Assembly: GCF_000956505.1 (NCBI RefSeq)
Contig: NZ_JYIX01000032.1
Location: 1-64,000, forward strand
Origin: Microbacterium azadirachtae
GTDB taxonomy: Bacteria; Actinomycetota; Actinomycetes; Actinomycetales; Microbacteriaceae
Length of the DNA: 64,000 bases
Direction: 5' to 3'
The notes under the pieces were generated by a model that was given only the letters and a program-made list of their open reading frames with translations, made no database searches and was not told where the DNA came from. A program made the position numbers and the translations under genes. Of the stretch, positions 7,855-15,649 are shown in pieces (position 1 is the first letter of the stretch; each line of letters begins with the position of its first letter).

Positions 7855-8763
7855 TCAGGCTGCGCGGTCGCGCCGTCGCCACCGCAGCCGCGTGACGAGC
7901 ACCCCGAGCAGGCAGAGTGCGCCGCCGAGGAACATGAGCGGCGTCGGCACCTCGCCGAGGATCAGCCACGACAGCAGGATCGCGATCGCCGGCACCACGT
8001 AGGTGGTCGCCGAGGTCTGCCCCGCGGTGCTGCGCTGCAGCACGTAGGCCCAGGTGGTGAAGGCGATCGCGGTCGGGAAGATGCCGAGGTAGACCACCCA
8101 CAGGGTCGCATCGAGCGGCGCGGTCTGCAGCGCTCCCACGAGGCTGCCCGTCCAGGGCAGCAGGGCGACTGTTCCGATGCCCGCGCCCAGCCAGGTGAGC
8201 GTGGTCGAATCGGTGCCGGCGCTCAGCAGGTGCTTCTGCAGCAGGGTGCATCCGGCGTACATGACCGCGGCGAGAAGCGCGAGCAGGAGGCCTGCGATGT
8301 CGATGGCCCCGCTCTTGGTCGAGGAGTTCAGGCCGATCAGCACGACGCCTCCGAATGCGATCGGGGCTCCGATCAGCAGCGGCTTCGGGAAGCCCTCGCG
8401 CAGGAACAGCCCGCTGAAGACGACGACCATGAGCGGCGCGAGGTTGACCACCATCGCGGCGGTGCCGGCGTCGAGGGTGTGCTCAGCCGCGTTGAGCGCC
8501 AGGTTGTAGATGCAGAACCAGCCGACGCCCCACACCACGACCAGCAGCCAGTGCCGCCGCGCCGGCAGGCGGATGCCGCGCTTGAGCGCGATGGCGGTGA
8601 GCGCGACCGTTCCGACCGCCATGCGCAGCAGCGCCAGCGCGCCGGGGTCGAAGTGGGGGCCCGCACCGCGGATGCCGATGAACGCCGAGGCCCACAGGAC
8701 GACCGTGACCACAGCCGCGATCAGGACGAGCGCTCCGTGGCGCCGCGGGGCCGGTGCGGTCAT
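7855..8763 (-). CDS. EamA/DMT-family transporter
   Basis: 302 residues from ATG 8763, chosen because GGAGGG lies seven bases upstream; an ATG at 8814 has its GAAGG directly abutting the start. Ten hydrophobic helices form two EamA repeats. The first opens with TVVLWASAFIGIRGAGPHFD and ALALLRM; the second ends with YVVPAIAILLSWLILGEVPT and an arginine-rich tail (RLRWRRRDRAA), which is normal length and layout for the family. Members export amino acids, purines or other metabolites. The substrate cannot be told from the sequence and the gene stands alone. Confidence 0.9.
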   Translation of the reverse strand: MTAPAPRRHGALVLIAAVVTVVLWASAFIGIRGAGPHFDPGALALLRMAVGTVALTAIALKRGIRLPARRHWLLVVVWGVGWFCIYNLALNAAEHTLDAGTAAMVVNLAPLMVVVFSGLFLREGFPKPLLIGAPIAFGGVVLIGLNSSTKSGAIDIAGLLLALLAAVMYAGCTLLQKHLLSAGTDSTTLTWLGAGIGTVALLPWTGSLVGALQTAPLDATLWVVYLGIFPTAIAFTTWAYVLQRSTAGQTSATTYVVPAIAILLSWLILGEVPTPLMFLGGALCLLGVLVTRLRWRRRDRAA

Positions 8764-8931
8764 GCCGCCGCCCTCCGCGGCTCGTCGCGGGCGTCCCTGT
8801 GTGGTCTCCGTCATCCTTCGATCGTCGCAGGGGCCGCGGACATCGGTCGAGCACGGCGACCGCCATCCCTCACCGATATCCCGCCAGGCTCATCGGGACC
8901 GGCGTGGCGGACGCCCGCACCGGCGCCGGCG

Positions 8932-9795
8932 CTAGAGCGCGCTGCGGCGGGCGCGGATCGCGGTGCCCGCCGTGCCGTCCGAGTAGGCGACCGCGATCAC
9001 GGGGTCGCCCAGGTCGATCAGCGATCCGCCGACCGTGAGCGTCGCGTGGCCCGACCCGTCGAAGGTCACGGATCCGGCGGGCGAGGATCCGTAGCTCACG
9101 GACGCCGTTGCGCCAGGCTGTCCCGAGAGCGACAGGGTGTCGCTGGAGAGGATCCGGATGCCGAGCAGGCCGATCGTCGCATTCCGCGTCAGACCGGCGA
9201 AGGCGAGCGGCTTCGGCGCGGCGGGGACCGGCGTCGGCTGCGACGGCGCGCCAGGGCCGGATGGCGTGGAGGGGGTCGAGGGCGTGCCGGGCTCTGGAGC
9301 CGTGCCGCCTGGCGTCGTGCCGTCACCGGGGGCCGGCCCGGACGAGGTGCCGCCGTCGGCCGGGGGATCCGCGAGCGACGGCTCGGTCGGTGTCGCGGGA
9401 GCGGGCGTTGCAGGAGCCGGCGTTGCGGCCGGCTCGGTTCGTGGGAGGAGGTCGGGTGAGCCGCCGCCCTCTCCGAGCAGGGCGTTCGCCGGATTCCGGG
9501 TGCCGGCGTCGACGGAGATGTCCGAGGCCGCGGTCGCCGGGCGGTCGGTCGTGGCGGGGTGAAGGCCGAGCACGAGCGCGCCCCCGGCTGCGCAGAGCAG
9601 CGCCGCGGCCGCTCCGCCGACGAGCAGGAGCGCCCTGCGCCGGCCGAGGCCCCGGGGCCCCTCTCCGGCGCGTGCGACCGGAGCGGCGGTGGGCAGGATC
9701 GACGTGGTCTGCGGCTCGAGTCGGGCGGCGCGACGCGGGGACCCAGCGGGCGGTGCGCCCGGGGTCGCGGATCCGAGATCCGTCTCCTGCGTCAT
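8932..9795 (-). CDS. Membrane-anchored Pro/Thr-rich protein, unknown function
   Basis: 287 residues from ATG 9795 (MTQETDLGSATPG). A basic cytosolic N-terminus ends in GRRRALLLVGG, followed by one transmembrane helix at about 60-85. After it comes a long low-complexity linker of Pro, Thr, Ala and Gly with PATPAPATPAPATPTEP repeats at about 130-195, then a small beta-rich C-terminal domain (LAFAGLTRNATIGLLGIRIL onwards, about 200-287). The arrangement suggests a cell-surface protein with the C-terminal domain held off the membrane by a flexible stalk. I do not recognise the C-terminal domain. It is divergent from purA. Confidence 0.7.
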   Translation of the reverse strand: MTQETDLGSATPGAPPAGSPRRAARLEPQTTSILPTAAPVARAGEGPRGLGRRRALLLVGGAAAALLCAAGGALVLGLHPATTDRPATAASDISVDAGTRNPANALLGEGGGSPDLLPRTEPAATPAPATPAPATPTEPSLADPPADGGTSSGPAPGDGTTPGGTAPEPGTPSTPSTPSGPGAPSQPTPVPAAPKPLAFAGLTRNATIGLLGIRILSSDTLSLSGQPGATASVSYGSSPAGSVTFDGSGHATLTVGGSLIDLGDPVIAVAYSDGTAGTAIRARRSAL

Positions 9796-9897
9796 GTCCT
9801 GATCCGATTCGGCGGTGCGCCCCGGCAGGGGCGTGCGCCTCACGATATCCGAACGCCCGTCCGCACTAGGAGTCCCCACGGCCCGTCCGCACCCTCC

Positions 9898-10009
9898 GAT
9901 AGACTGGCTCCGCCCGATCGGGCCAGCTCATCAGCCGGTGCAAACCCGGCGAAAGCACGGCAGCGGATGCGGCCGCCCCCAGGGGCCCGCAGGCCGCTGA
10001 AAAGGGGGA
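9898..10009 (+). promoter_or_regulatory. Structured 5' leader and promoter of purA
   Basis: TAGACT at 9900-9905 fits the TANNNT -10 pattern. Downstream lie a 12-base palindrome (GCCCGATCGGGC, 9912-9923), a GAAA-capped stem (about 9945-9960) and a strong GC hairpin (9969-9997, GCGGCC/GGCCGC arms). The AAAGGGGGA ribosome binding site follows at about 10001-10009. The transcript leader is about 105 bases, longer than most here. It may be regulatory, but it does not match a riboswitch class that I can confirm. Confidence 0.35.
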
Positions 10010-10015
10010 ACTCCC

Positions 10016-11302
10016 ATGCCAGGAATCGTGATCGTCGGCGTCCAGTGGGGCGACGAGGGCAAGGGCAAGGCCACGGATCTGCTCGGCGAGCGCACCGACT
10101 GGGTCGTCAAGTTCAACGGCGGCAACAACGCGGGGCACACGGTCGTCGTCGGCGACGAGAAGTACGCTCTGCACCTGCTGCCTTCCGGCATCCTCTCGGC
10201 CGGCGTCACCCCCGTGATCGGCAACGGCGTCGTGATCGACCTCGAGGTGCTCTTCCACGAGCTCGAGGCCCTCGGATCCCGCGGCATCGACACCTCGCGC
10301 CTCAAGGTGAGCGCCAACGCGCACATCATCACCCAGTACCACCGCACGCTCGACAAGGTCACGGAGCGCTTCCTCGGCAAGCGCATGATCGGCACCACGG
10401 GCCGCGGCATCGGCCCGGCCTACGCCGACAAGATCAACCGCGTGGGGATCCGCGTGCAGGACCTCTTCGACGAGAACATCCTGCGCCAGAAGGTCGAGGG
10501 CGCCCTCGACCAGAAGAACCACCTGCTGGTGAAGGTCTTCAACCGTCGCGCCATCACGTGCGACGAGATCGTGGAAGACCTGCTCTCCTACGCCGAGCGG
10601 CTGCGTCCGATGGTCGCCGACACCGGTCACCTGCTCGACGACGCGCTGCAGCGCGGCGAGGTCGTCGTGTTCGAGGGCGGCCAGGCCACGATGCTCGACG
10701 TCGACCACGGCACTTACCCGTTCGTGACGTCGTCCTCGGCGACCGCCGGAGGCGCGGCGACCGGATCCGGCGTCGGCCCCGGCCGTCTGGACCGCATCGT
10801 CGGCATCGTGAAGGCGTACACGACGCGGGTCGGATCCGGCCCGTTCCCCACCGAGCTCTTCGACGAGCAGGGCGACTGGCTGCGCGCGCGCGGCTTCGAG
10901 TTCGGCACCACCACCGGGCGTCCGCGCCGGGTGGGCTGGTACGACGCGCCGATCACCCGCTACGCGACCCGCGTGAACGGCATCACCGACCTCGTGCTCA
11001 CCAAGCTCGACATCCTCGACGGGCTCGACCAGATCCCGGTCTGCGTCGCCTACGACGTCGACGGCGTGCGCTTCGACGACGTGCCGGTGAACCAGAGCGA
11101 CTTCCACCACGCGAAGCCGATCCTGGAGTACTTCCCGGGCTGGCAGGAGGACATCTCCTCCGCGCGCACGTTCGAGGATCTGCCGAAGAACGCGCAGGAC
11201 TACGTGCTCGCGCTGGAGAAGATGAGCGGCACGCGCATCTCGGTGATCGGCGTCGGCCCGGAGCGCGACCAGGTCGTCGTGCGCCACGACCTCGTCGACT
11301 GA
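10016..11302 (+). CDS. purA: Adenylosuccinate synthetase
   Basis: 428 residues, full length for the family. It catalyses GTP-dependent joining of IMP and aspartate to adenylosuccinate, the first committed step to AMP, in the cytosol. The P-loop-like [16 protein letters not shown] opens the protein with the catalytic Asp. [15 protein letters not shown] holds the catalytic His. [38 protein letters not shown], and the C-terminal guanine-binding TKLDILDG are all present. The ribosome binding site is AAAGGGGGA. It appears to be a single-gene unit followed by a palindromic repeat element. Confidence 0.98.
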   Translation: MPGIVIVGVQWGDEGKGKATDLLGERTDWVVKFNGGNNAGHTVVVGDEKYALHLLPSGILSAGVTPVIGNGVVIDLEVLFHELEALGSRGIDTSRLKVSANAHIITQYHRTLDKVTERFLGKRMIGTTGRGIGPAYADKINRVGIRVQDLFDENILRQKVEGALDQKNHLLVKVFNRRAITCDEIVEDLLSYAERLRPMVADTGHLLDDALQRGEVVVFEGGQATMLDVDHGTYPFVTSSSATAGGAATGSGVGPGRLDRIVGIVKAYTTRVGSGPFPTELFDEQGDWLRARGFEFGTTTGRPRRVGWYDAPITRYATRVNGITDLVLTKLDILDGLDQIPVCVAYDVDGVRFDDVPVNQSDFHHAKPILEYFPGWQEDISSARTFEDLPKNAQDYVLALEKMSGTRISVIGVGPERDQVVVRHDLVD

Positions 11303-11322
11303 CCTCTGCGGGGCGGCCGCGT

Positions 11323-11404
11323 GCCGAGCGCACGGGGTACTGCCGAATGCACGGGCTATCGGCGTGAACGACCCGTGCACTCGACAGCAGGGCGTGCACT
11401 CGAC
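11323..11404. repeat. Four-copy palindromic element A (two forward, two reversed 14-mers)
   Basis: After purA a 14-base word occurs four times. Two forward copies are GCCGAGCGCACGGG (11323-11336) and GCCGAATGCACGGG (11342-11355). Two reversed copies are CCCGTGCACTCGAC (11372-11385) and GGCGTGCACTCGAC (11391-11404). Together they can fold into a nested hairpin or cruciform. It ends 17 bases before the next ATG, so it would lie in that gene's leader. The same two-plus-two design recurs in several other gaps with different words. Confidence 0.8.
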
Positions 11405-11421
11405 GAGAGAGTGAGGATGCG

Positions 11422-12564
11422 ATGACGCGATTCTGGGTCGGCGGCTACGGCGTCGACATGGACGGGCATGCCGACGGCATCGGCGTGCTGGCGGTCGACG
11501 AGGGACACGGGCCGACGACGCTCGCGTACCGCGGCGCGGTCGCGCCGGCTCCATCGCCGTCCTGGCTCGCGCAGCATCCGACGCTCGACGTCGTCTACGC
11601 GGCGCTCGAGGGATCAGGGGAGGTCGCCGCGTTCGCGCGCACGGGCGAGACCGCCCTGCGCCCGCTCGGGCGGCCCGTCGCGGCGGGGCAGTCCGTGTGC
11701 CACCTCGCTGTCGCGCCCGACGGCCGCTTCCTCGTGGCGAGCTGCTACGGCGACGGGCGGGTGGTGCGGATCGGGCTGGGCGCGGACGGCGGCCTCGTGC
11801 CCGGCGCGCGCGACAAGGCGGCGGAGCTGCGGGCGGCGCTGTTCGGCGACCGCGACGCCGAGGAGCGCGAGGGGGGCGACGAGTCCCAGGACCGCGCAGA
11901 CCCGATGGCGGCCGAGGATCCCTACGCCGCGGATCCGAACCGTCTGGATCCGAATGGAGACCCCCGCGTCTCGCACGCGCACGCGGCGGCCTTCCTGCCC
12001 GATGGCCGGATCGCGACGACCGACCTCGGCTACGACCTCGTGCGGATCTGGCGCGCTTCGGCGTCGGGGCTGACGCTCGATCACGAGGTGGTGCTGCCGC
12101 GCGGATCCGGTCCCCGGCACATGGTCGTGCACCCCAGCGGGCACTTGCACGTGGTGACCGAGTACTCGTGCGAGCTGTTCACCCTGGCCGCCGACCGCGA
12201 GGGCCGTTGGGGCCTGGTCTCCGGCGTTCCGGTCTCGGCGATCGTGACGCCGGGCCACGACTATCCGGCCGAGCTCAGCCGCTCACGCGACGGCGAGACG
12301 CTCTACGCCGGGGTGCGCGGCAGCAACACGATCGCCGCGCTCCGCGTGCGCGGATCCGGCGAGCGGGTCGAGCCCCTCGCGCTCGCCGATGCGGGCGTGG
12401 ACTGGCCGCGCCACCACCTCGTGCACGACGGCTCGCTGCTCGTCGCGGGCCAGCGCTCGGACGAGATCAGCGTGCTCGACCTCGACGACCGCACCGGCGC
12501 CCCTGGTCGTGTCCGGCACCGCACTCCCGCCCCCGCGCCGACGCACCTGCTGTCGGTGCGCTGA
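11422..12564 (+). CDS. Lactonase-family seven-bladed beta-propeller protein
   Basis: 380 residues resembling the Pgl/lactonase propeller family (PF10282), which includes cytosolic 6-phosphogluconolactonases and many uncharacterised relatives. Family-like features are the N-terminal FWVGGYGVDMDGHADGIGVL, the blade motif HLAVAPDGRFLVASCYGDG, HAHAAAFLPDGRI, and GSGPRHMVVHPSGHLHVVTE, with ELSRSRDGETLYAGVRGSNT late in the protein. An acidic insert of about 45 residues (about 140-180, rich in Asp, Glu and Arg) interrupts a blade boundary. No signal peptide is seen. The ribosome binding site is GTGAGGA. True 6-phosphogluconolactonase activity is not assured, because no pentose-phosphate neighbours are present. 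Confidence 0.85.
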   Translation: MTRFWVGGYGVDMDGHADGIGVLAVDEGHGPTTLAYRGAVAPAPSPSWLAQHPTLDVVYAALEGSGEVAAFARTGETALRPLGRPVAAGQSVCHLAVAPDGRFLVASCYGDGRVVRIGLGADGGLVPGARDKAAELRAALFGDRDAEEREGGDESQDRADPMAAEDPYAADPNRLDPNGDPRVSHAHAAAFLPDGRIATTDLGYDLVRIWRASASGLTLDHEVVLPRGSGPRHMVVHPSGHLHVVTEYSCELFTLAADREGRWGLVSGVPVSAIVTPGHDYPAELSRSRDGETLYAGVRGSNTIAALRVRGSGERVEPLALADAGVDWPRHHLVHDGSLLVAGQRSDEISVLDLDDRTGAPGRVRHRTPAPAPTHLLSVR

Positions 12565-12621
12565 GCCGGCCAAAAACAGCGGTCGATCCCCTGGATCCCG
12601 AAGGGCCTTGGATGCTGTTCG

Positions 12622-13119
12622 TCACGGGGTCGGCGCCGGGGTGTCCGTGCCGGTGACGCACCAGGACTCGGCACGGATATTGATGTACTCCGCGGAGATG
12701 TATGCCGAGAAGTCCGCAACAGCTCCGCCGTCGGCATAGACACGCGCGAGCGGATCGTTCGGTTTCCCCTTGGCGATATATGCCGTGTAGCCCTGTGCTT
12801 TGAGGCGTTCGACGAGACGTTTGGCGCTGTCGTCGCGGGCTGCGTCGCTACCTGTCCCGGGGCCTTGCTGGATCCAGTAGTAGGAGACGCCTTCGTGGCC
12901 CTGGACGGTGCAGGAGTCTGCAGGTTCGGGGCTGCGTGTGGTCCATCCTTCGGGGCCGCCGAAGAAGGAGATGGTGTCGTCGAGCATGGCCTGGGTGATC
13001 TGCTGGGCCTCGGCGGGGGTCTTCATGTTCGCCTCCGGAACGGGTGCACTCGTGCACGACGTGAGGACGGCTGTCGTGAATGCGACCGTCAGTACGGCGA
13101 GGAATGGTCTGGTTCTCAT
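12622..13119 (-). CDS. Small secreted lipoprotein, unknown function
   Basis: 165 residues. A lipoprotein signal peptide ends in the lipobox LTSC (Cys at about residue 22). The mature part is polar with two further cysteines (DSCTVQGHEG and AESWCVTG) that could form a disulfide. WIQQGPGTG and KRLVERLKAQGYTAYIAKG suggest a small alpha/beta fold. I do not recognise the family. The start overlaps the stop of the upstream small gene by ATGA, so the two are co-expressed. Confidence 0.75.
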   Translation of the reverse strand: MRTRPFLAVLTVAFTTAVLTSCTSAPVPEANMKTPAEAQQITQAMLDDTISFFGGPEGWTTRSPEPADSCTVQGHEGVSYYWIQQGPGTGSDAARDDSAKRLVERLKAQGYTAYIAKGKPNDPLARVYADGGAVADFSAYISAEYINIRAESWCVTGTDTPAPTP

Positions 13120-13352
13120 CTGTGGCTGCTGTCGTACAGCGATTCAGAGCGCTTCTCCAGGTATCCGCGCCGAACCCGGGCTCGATCGGATCCTGCCTGT
13201 CGGATCAGAGAGGATCGACCGATCGGCGTCTCGATCCCGTTCTTGGTGTTCTGCGCGTCGTCGAGCTTCTGCTGGAGCACGACGAGGGCGACGGACATCT
13301 GTCCGGATTGATTCGAAAGCGCGTCCGCTGCTGCGTAGAAGTCGTGTGCCAC
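13116..13352 (-). CDS. Small helical protein, unknown function
   Basis: 78 residues from GTG 13352, with GGGGGGA nine bases upstream. The sequence begins MAHDFYAAADALSNQSGQM and is predicted to be helical, Gln/Asn-rich and without membrane segments or cysteines. Its size and Ala-rich opening recall WXG100-like proteins, but the WXG motif is absent. It is coupled by ATGA to the downstream lipoprotein gene and divergent from the HEAGH protein gene, whose TAGTCT -10-like element lies in between. Confidence 0.65.
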   Translation of the reverse strand: MAHDFYAAADALSNQSGQMSVALVVLQQKLDDAQNTKNGIETPIGRSSLIRQAGSDRARVRRGYLEKRSESLYDSSHR

Positions 13353-13484
13353 CGGCGATGTCCCCCCGAACCGTCGTCGGGCTCAGCATAGAGGACGATC
13401 AGCGCGCGCCAGGCTCTAGTCTGATCGCAGCGGGGCCGACGGCCACCGCGCACGACGCAGCGACGCGAACGCAGGGGGACGAAC

Positions 13485-14777
13485 GTGGCCGAAGACCAGT
13501 CGATGCCCGCGCCCGGCGCACCGGATCCGCTCGGAGTTGCGCGGGAGGGTGGTCACGAGCTCGCTGCCGGCTTCGGTTCCGCCGGTCCCGTCGGCGGGGT
13601 CTCGCCCGGTCCTGCTTCTGCACCGGCCGGCCAGGTCTCGCCACCGGCTCCCCGTCGTCGACGTCGGGCCGTGCTGGCCTGGTCGCTGTCGATCGCCGGG
13701 GTGCTGCTGCTCGCCGGTGTCGGCGCGGTGCTGCAGCTCACGGCGAACCTCGGCTACGACCAGGCGCACACGCAGCTGGCGACGGCCTTGACGAAGCAGG
13801 CCGATGAGGCCTCGCACAACGAGCGCGTCCGCGCCGTCGACGACGAATCCGCGCGCGCCGCCGACGTGCTGCTGGGCGTGACCGATCCCGCCCTCGTCAC
13901 CGACGCGCACAGGGCCGGGCTCACCACGGCGCGAGACCACGCGCAGAAGGCGTCCGCTGCGGCCATGTCGCTGACGAGCACCCGGGTCCCCGAGCCCGGC
14001 GCGAAGCCGTCCTGGTTCTGGGAGCTGTACGCCCGTACGGCGCGGCTGGAAGCGGATTCGCGCGCGGTCAGCACCCTGACCTCGGACCTCGGCCACTCGT
14101 CCGAGGAACTCGGATCCGCGACCAGTGCGATCGGTGAGACGGGTCTCGCCGTGCTAAAGGCCGCGGGCGGGCTCGCCGCGCACATCGAGAGCGACAACAC
14201 GCCTTCGCCGAACGAGGGCGTCCTGACGCTGCGCGAGCTGTCTGCCCGGCTGGTCGCCACCACCTCCTTCGACGAGCAGGTCGCGCAGGAGTTCCGCGAC
14301 TACGCCACGACCGTGCAGCAGGTGCGCGACGGGCACGTCGCGACTCTCGCGGCCGAGGCGGGTCCGCTGCAGGGGGCGCGACAGCAGATCGAGGACTTCG
14401 CGCGATCCCTCGTCCCCGGGGTGCTGCTCGATTTCCAGTGGGCGGATCGGGTGAACGACCTCGGCGGCGACAACGGCTACCTGTCCGGTGAGACGCGCAC
14501 GCCGATCGAGTCGGGCCAGTACGCGACGATCCTGCTGTCCAACTCCGTCGCCGAGGAATGGCCCGGCGATTCCAGCAGAGCGCTGGTGGCGCACGAGGCC
14601 GGGCACGCGATCGCGACGAAGTGCCGGTCGATGGTGGACAACACCGACTCGGCCTCTGCGGAGGCGTGGGCGACGGCCTGGGCCATCGGCATGGGATTCA
14701 CGGATCCGGGCAACGGCACGCAGGCCTACGGCTCCCCGCCGGACGCGGTCGTGCAGCAGGCGATGGCCTGCCGCTGA
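13485..14777 (+). CDS. Single-pass membrane protein with an HEAGH zinc-protease-like motif
   Basis: 430 residues from GTG 13485 with AGGGGGA upstream. Layout: disordered Gly/Pro/Ala N-terminus (1-55), basic stop PRRRRRAVLAW, one transmembrane helix (about 62-84), then a long Ala-rich helical extracytoplasmic region (about 90-320), and a C-terminal domain with VAHEAGHAIATKC (HEAGH at 370-374) and Glu393 in SASAEAWATAWAIG. HExxH plus a downstream Glu resembles gluzincin metallopeptidases, so a membrane-tethered zinc peptidase is possible. Overall the family is not one I recognise, and it may be a non-catalytic relative. It neighbours, but runs divergent from, a lipoprotein pair. Confidence 0.75.
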   Translation: MAEDQSMPAPGAPDPLGVAREGGHELAAGFGSAGPVGGVSPGPASAPAGQVSPPAPRRRRRAVLAWSLSIAGVLLLAGVGAVLQLTANLGYDQAHTQLATALTKQADEASHNERVRAVDDESARAADVLLGVTDPALVTDAHRAGLTTARDHAQKASAAAMSLTSTRVPEPGAKPSWFWELYARTARLEADSRAVSTLTSDLGHSSEELGSATSAIGETGLAVLKAAGGLAAHIESDNTPSPNEGVLTLRELSARLVATTSFDEQVAQEFRDYATTVQQVRDGHVATLAAEAGPLQGARQQIEDFARSLVPGVLLDFQWADRVNDLGGDNGYLSGETRTPIESGQYATILLSNSVAEEWPGDSSRALVAHEAGHAIATKCRSMVDNTDSASAEAWATAWAIGMGFTDPGNGTQAYGSPPDAVVQQAMACR

Positions 14778-14810
14778 GGGACCGGGGCCGCCGTCCCGTC
14801 CCCTGAACCT

Positions 14811-14891
14811 CCACTCTGCAGGATCCTTGCAACTCCGCAGGTGATTCCCGCGCGGATCCTCCTGCGGAGTTGCAGATCTCCTGCGGAACGG
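14811..14891. repeat. Four-copy palindromic element B
   Basis: A word near GCAACTCCGCAGG occurs as CCACTCTGCAGG (14811-14822), GCAACTCCGCAGG (14829-14841), exact reverse complement CCTGCGGAGTTGC (14861-14873) and CCTGCGGAACGG (14880-14891). The inner pair is a perfect 13-base inverted repeat; the outer pair is degenerate. It lies between two plus-strand genes and could terminate the first. The layout matches element A with a different word. Confidence 0.8.
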
Positions 14892-14918
14892 ACGCCCAGA
14901 CCGTTTCCCTCCACGCCC

Positions 14919-14931
14919 TAGACTCCCGGCT
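14919..14931 (+). promoter_or_regulatory. TANNNT promoter placing the start codon at +1 (leaderless)
   Basis: TAGACT (14919-14924) is followed by seven bases and then ATG 14932. With usual -10 to +1 spacing, transcription would begin at or next to the A of the start codon. No ribosome binding site is present, consistent with a leaderless transcript, which is common in actinobacteria. Confidence 0.5.
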
Positions 14932-15546
14932 ATGACCCCTCCGCCCTCGGCGTCCGTCGGCCAGGTCGTGGTGCTCGTCGAGCACTGGCCGGATCCGGTT
15001 CCGCCGACCGAGCTTCCGCTGCGAGGTGCGATGCGCCCCGGCGCCAGGGCGGTCTTCGTGGTGCTCCTCGCGCTCGCCACTGTCGTGGGTGCGGGGTCGA
15101 TCGTCCCGCTCTGGACGATGACGACCCCCGGCGTCTGGTTCTCGCTCCTCTTCACCGTGTTCATCTCGGTCCTCGTCGTCGTGCTCTGGGCGGTCTACAT
15201 CGGCTCCCTGGTGCACAGCGCGGAGCGCGTCCGTGCCCACGCGCGCTGGCTCGATGCGGCCGGCCGCATCGAGCGCCTCGACGGCGCGGTCCGGGCGCGC
15301 ACGGTGTCGACGATCGAGGACGGCGGCGTCGACCGCTTCGAACTCGTGGTCGACGTCACCGGAGGCGCGCTCTCCGGGACGTGGGAACGCGCGGCGGCAG
15401 GGGCGCCGATGCTCCTCCAGACGCAGGTGCCGGGCGTCGGCGCGCGGGCGCGGATCTGGCGCATCAGGGATGCGGATGCCGACGCTCCGCTCGTGATCGA
15501 AGTCCGGGATCCGTCGGTCGTGACGCCCGCTGCGGACCCCGTCTGA
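14932..15546 (+). CDS. Two-helix membrane protein, unknown function
   Basis: 204 residues. A short Pro-rich N-terminus is followed by two transmembrane helices (about 38-60 and 68-92), then a soluble domain of about 110 residues that looks beta-rich (RTVSTIEDGGVDRFELVVDV, then GTWERAAAGAPMLLQTQVPG). There are no cysteines in the soluble part and no recognised motif. Start choice rests on the TANNNT element seven bases upstream; there is no ribosome binding site. It lies upstream of the flavoprotein gene with a gap of about 100 bases, so joint transcription is possible but not shown. Confidence 0.7.
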   Translation: MTPPPSASVGQVVVLVEHWPDPVPPTELPLRGAMRPGARAVFVVLLALATVVGAGSIVPLWTMTTPGVWFSLLFTVFISVLVVVLWAVYIGSLVHSAERVRAHARWLDAAGRIERLDGAVRARTVSTIEDGGVDRFELVVDVTGGALSGTWERAAAGAPMLLQTQVPGVGARARIWRIRDADADAPLVIEVRDPSVVTPAADPV

Positions 15547-15649
15547 CGATTTCTCAGGAATCCGCGCCGGACTCCGGCTGTTCTGGGAGGGTGGATGAGG
15601 TCGGGGGGCGCTGTGCTCTGCGACCACCCGTGACCGAGAGGCGGATCGC

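Noticed and set aside
9938..9997. A c-di-GMP or other riboswitch in the purA leader, suggested by GCAAACC and a GAAA-capped stem
   Set aside because: The partner segment expected for a GEMM aptamer (GACGCAAAGCC-like) is absent, so only a structured leader is reported.
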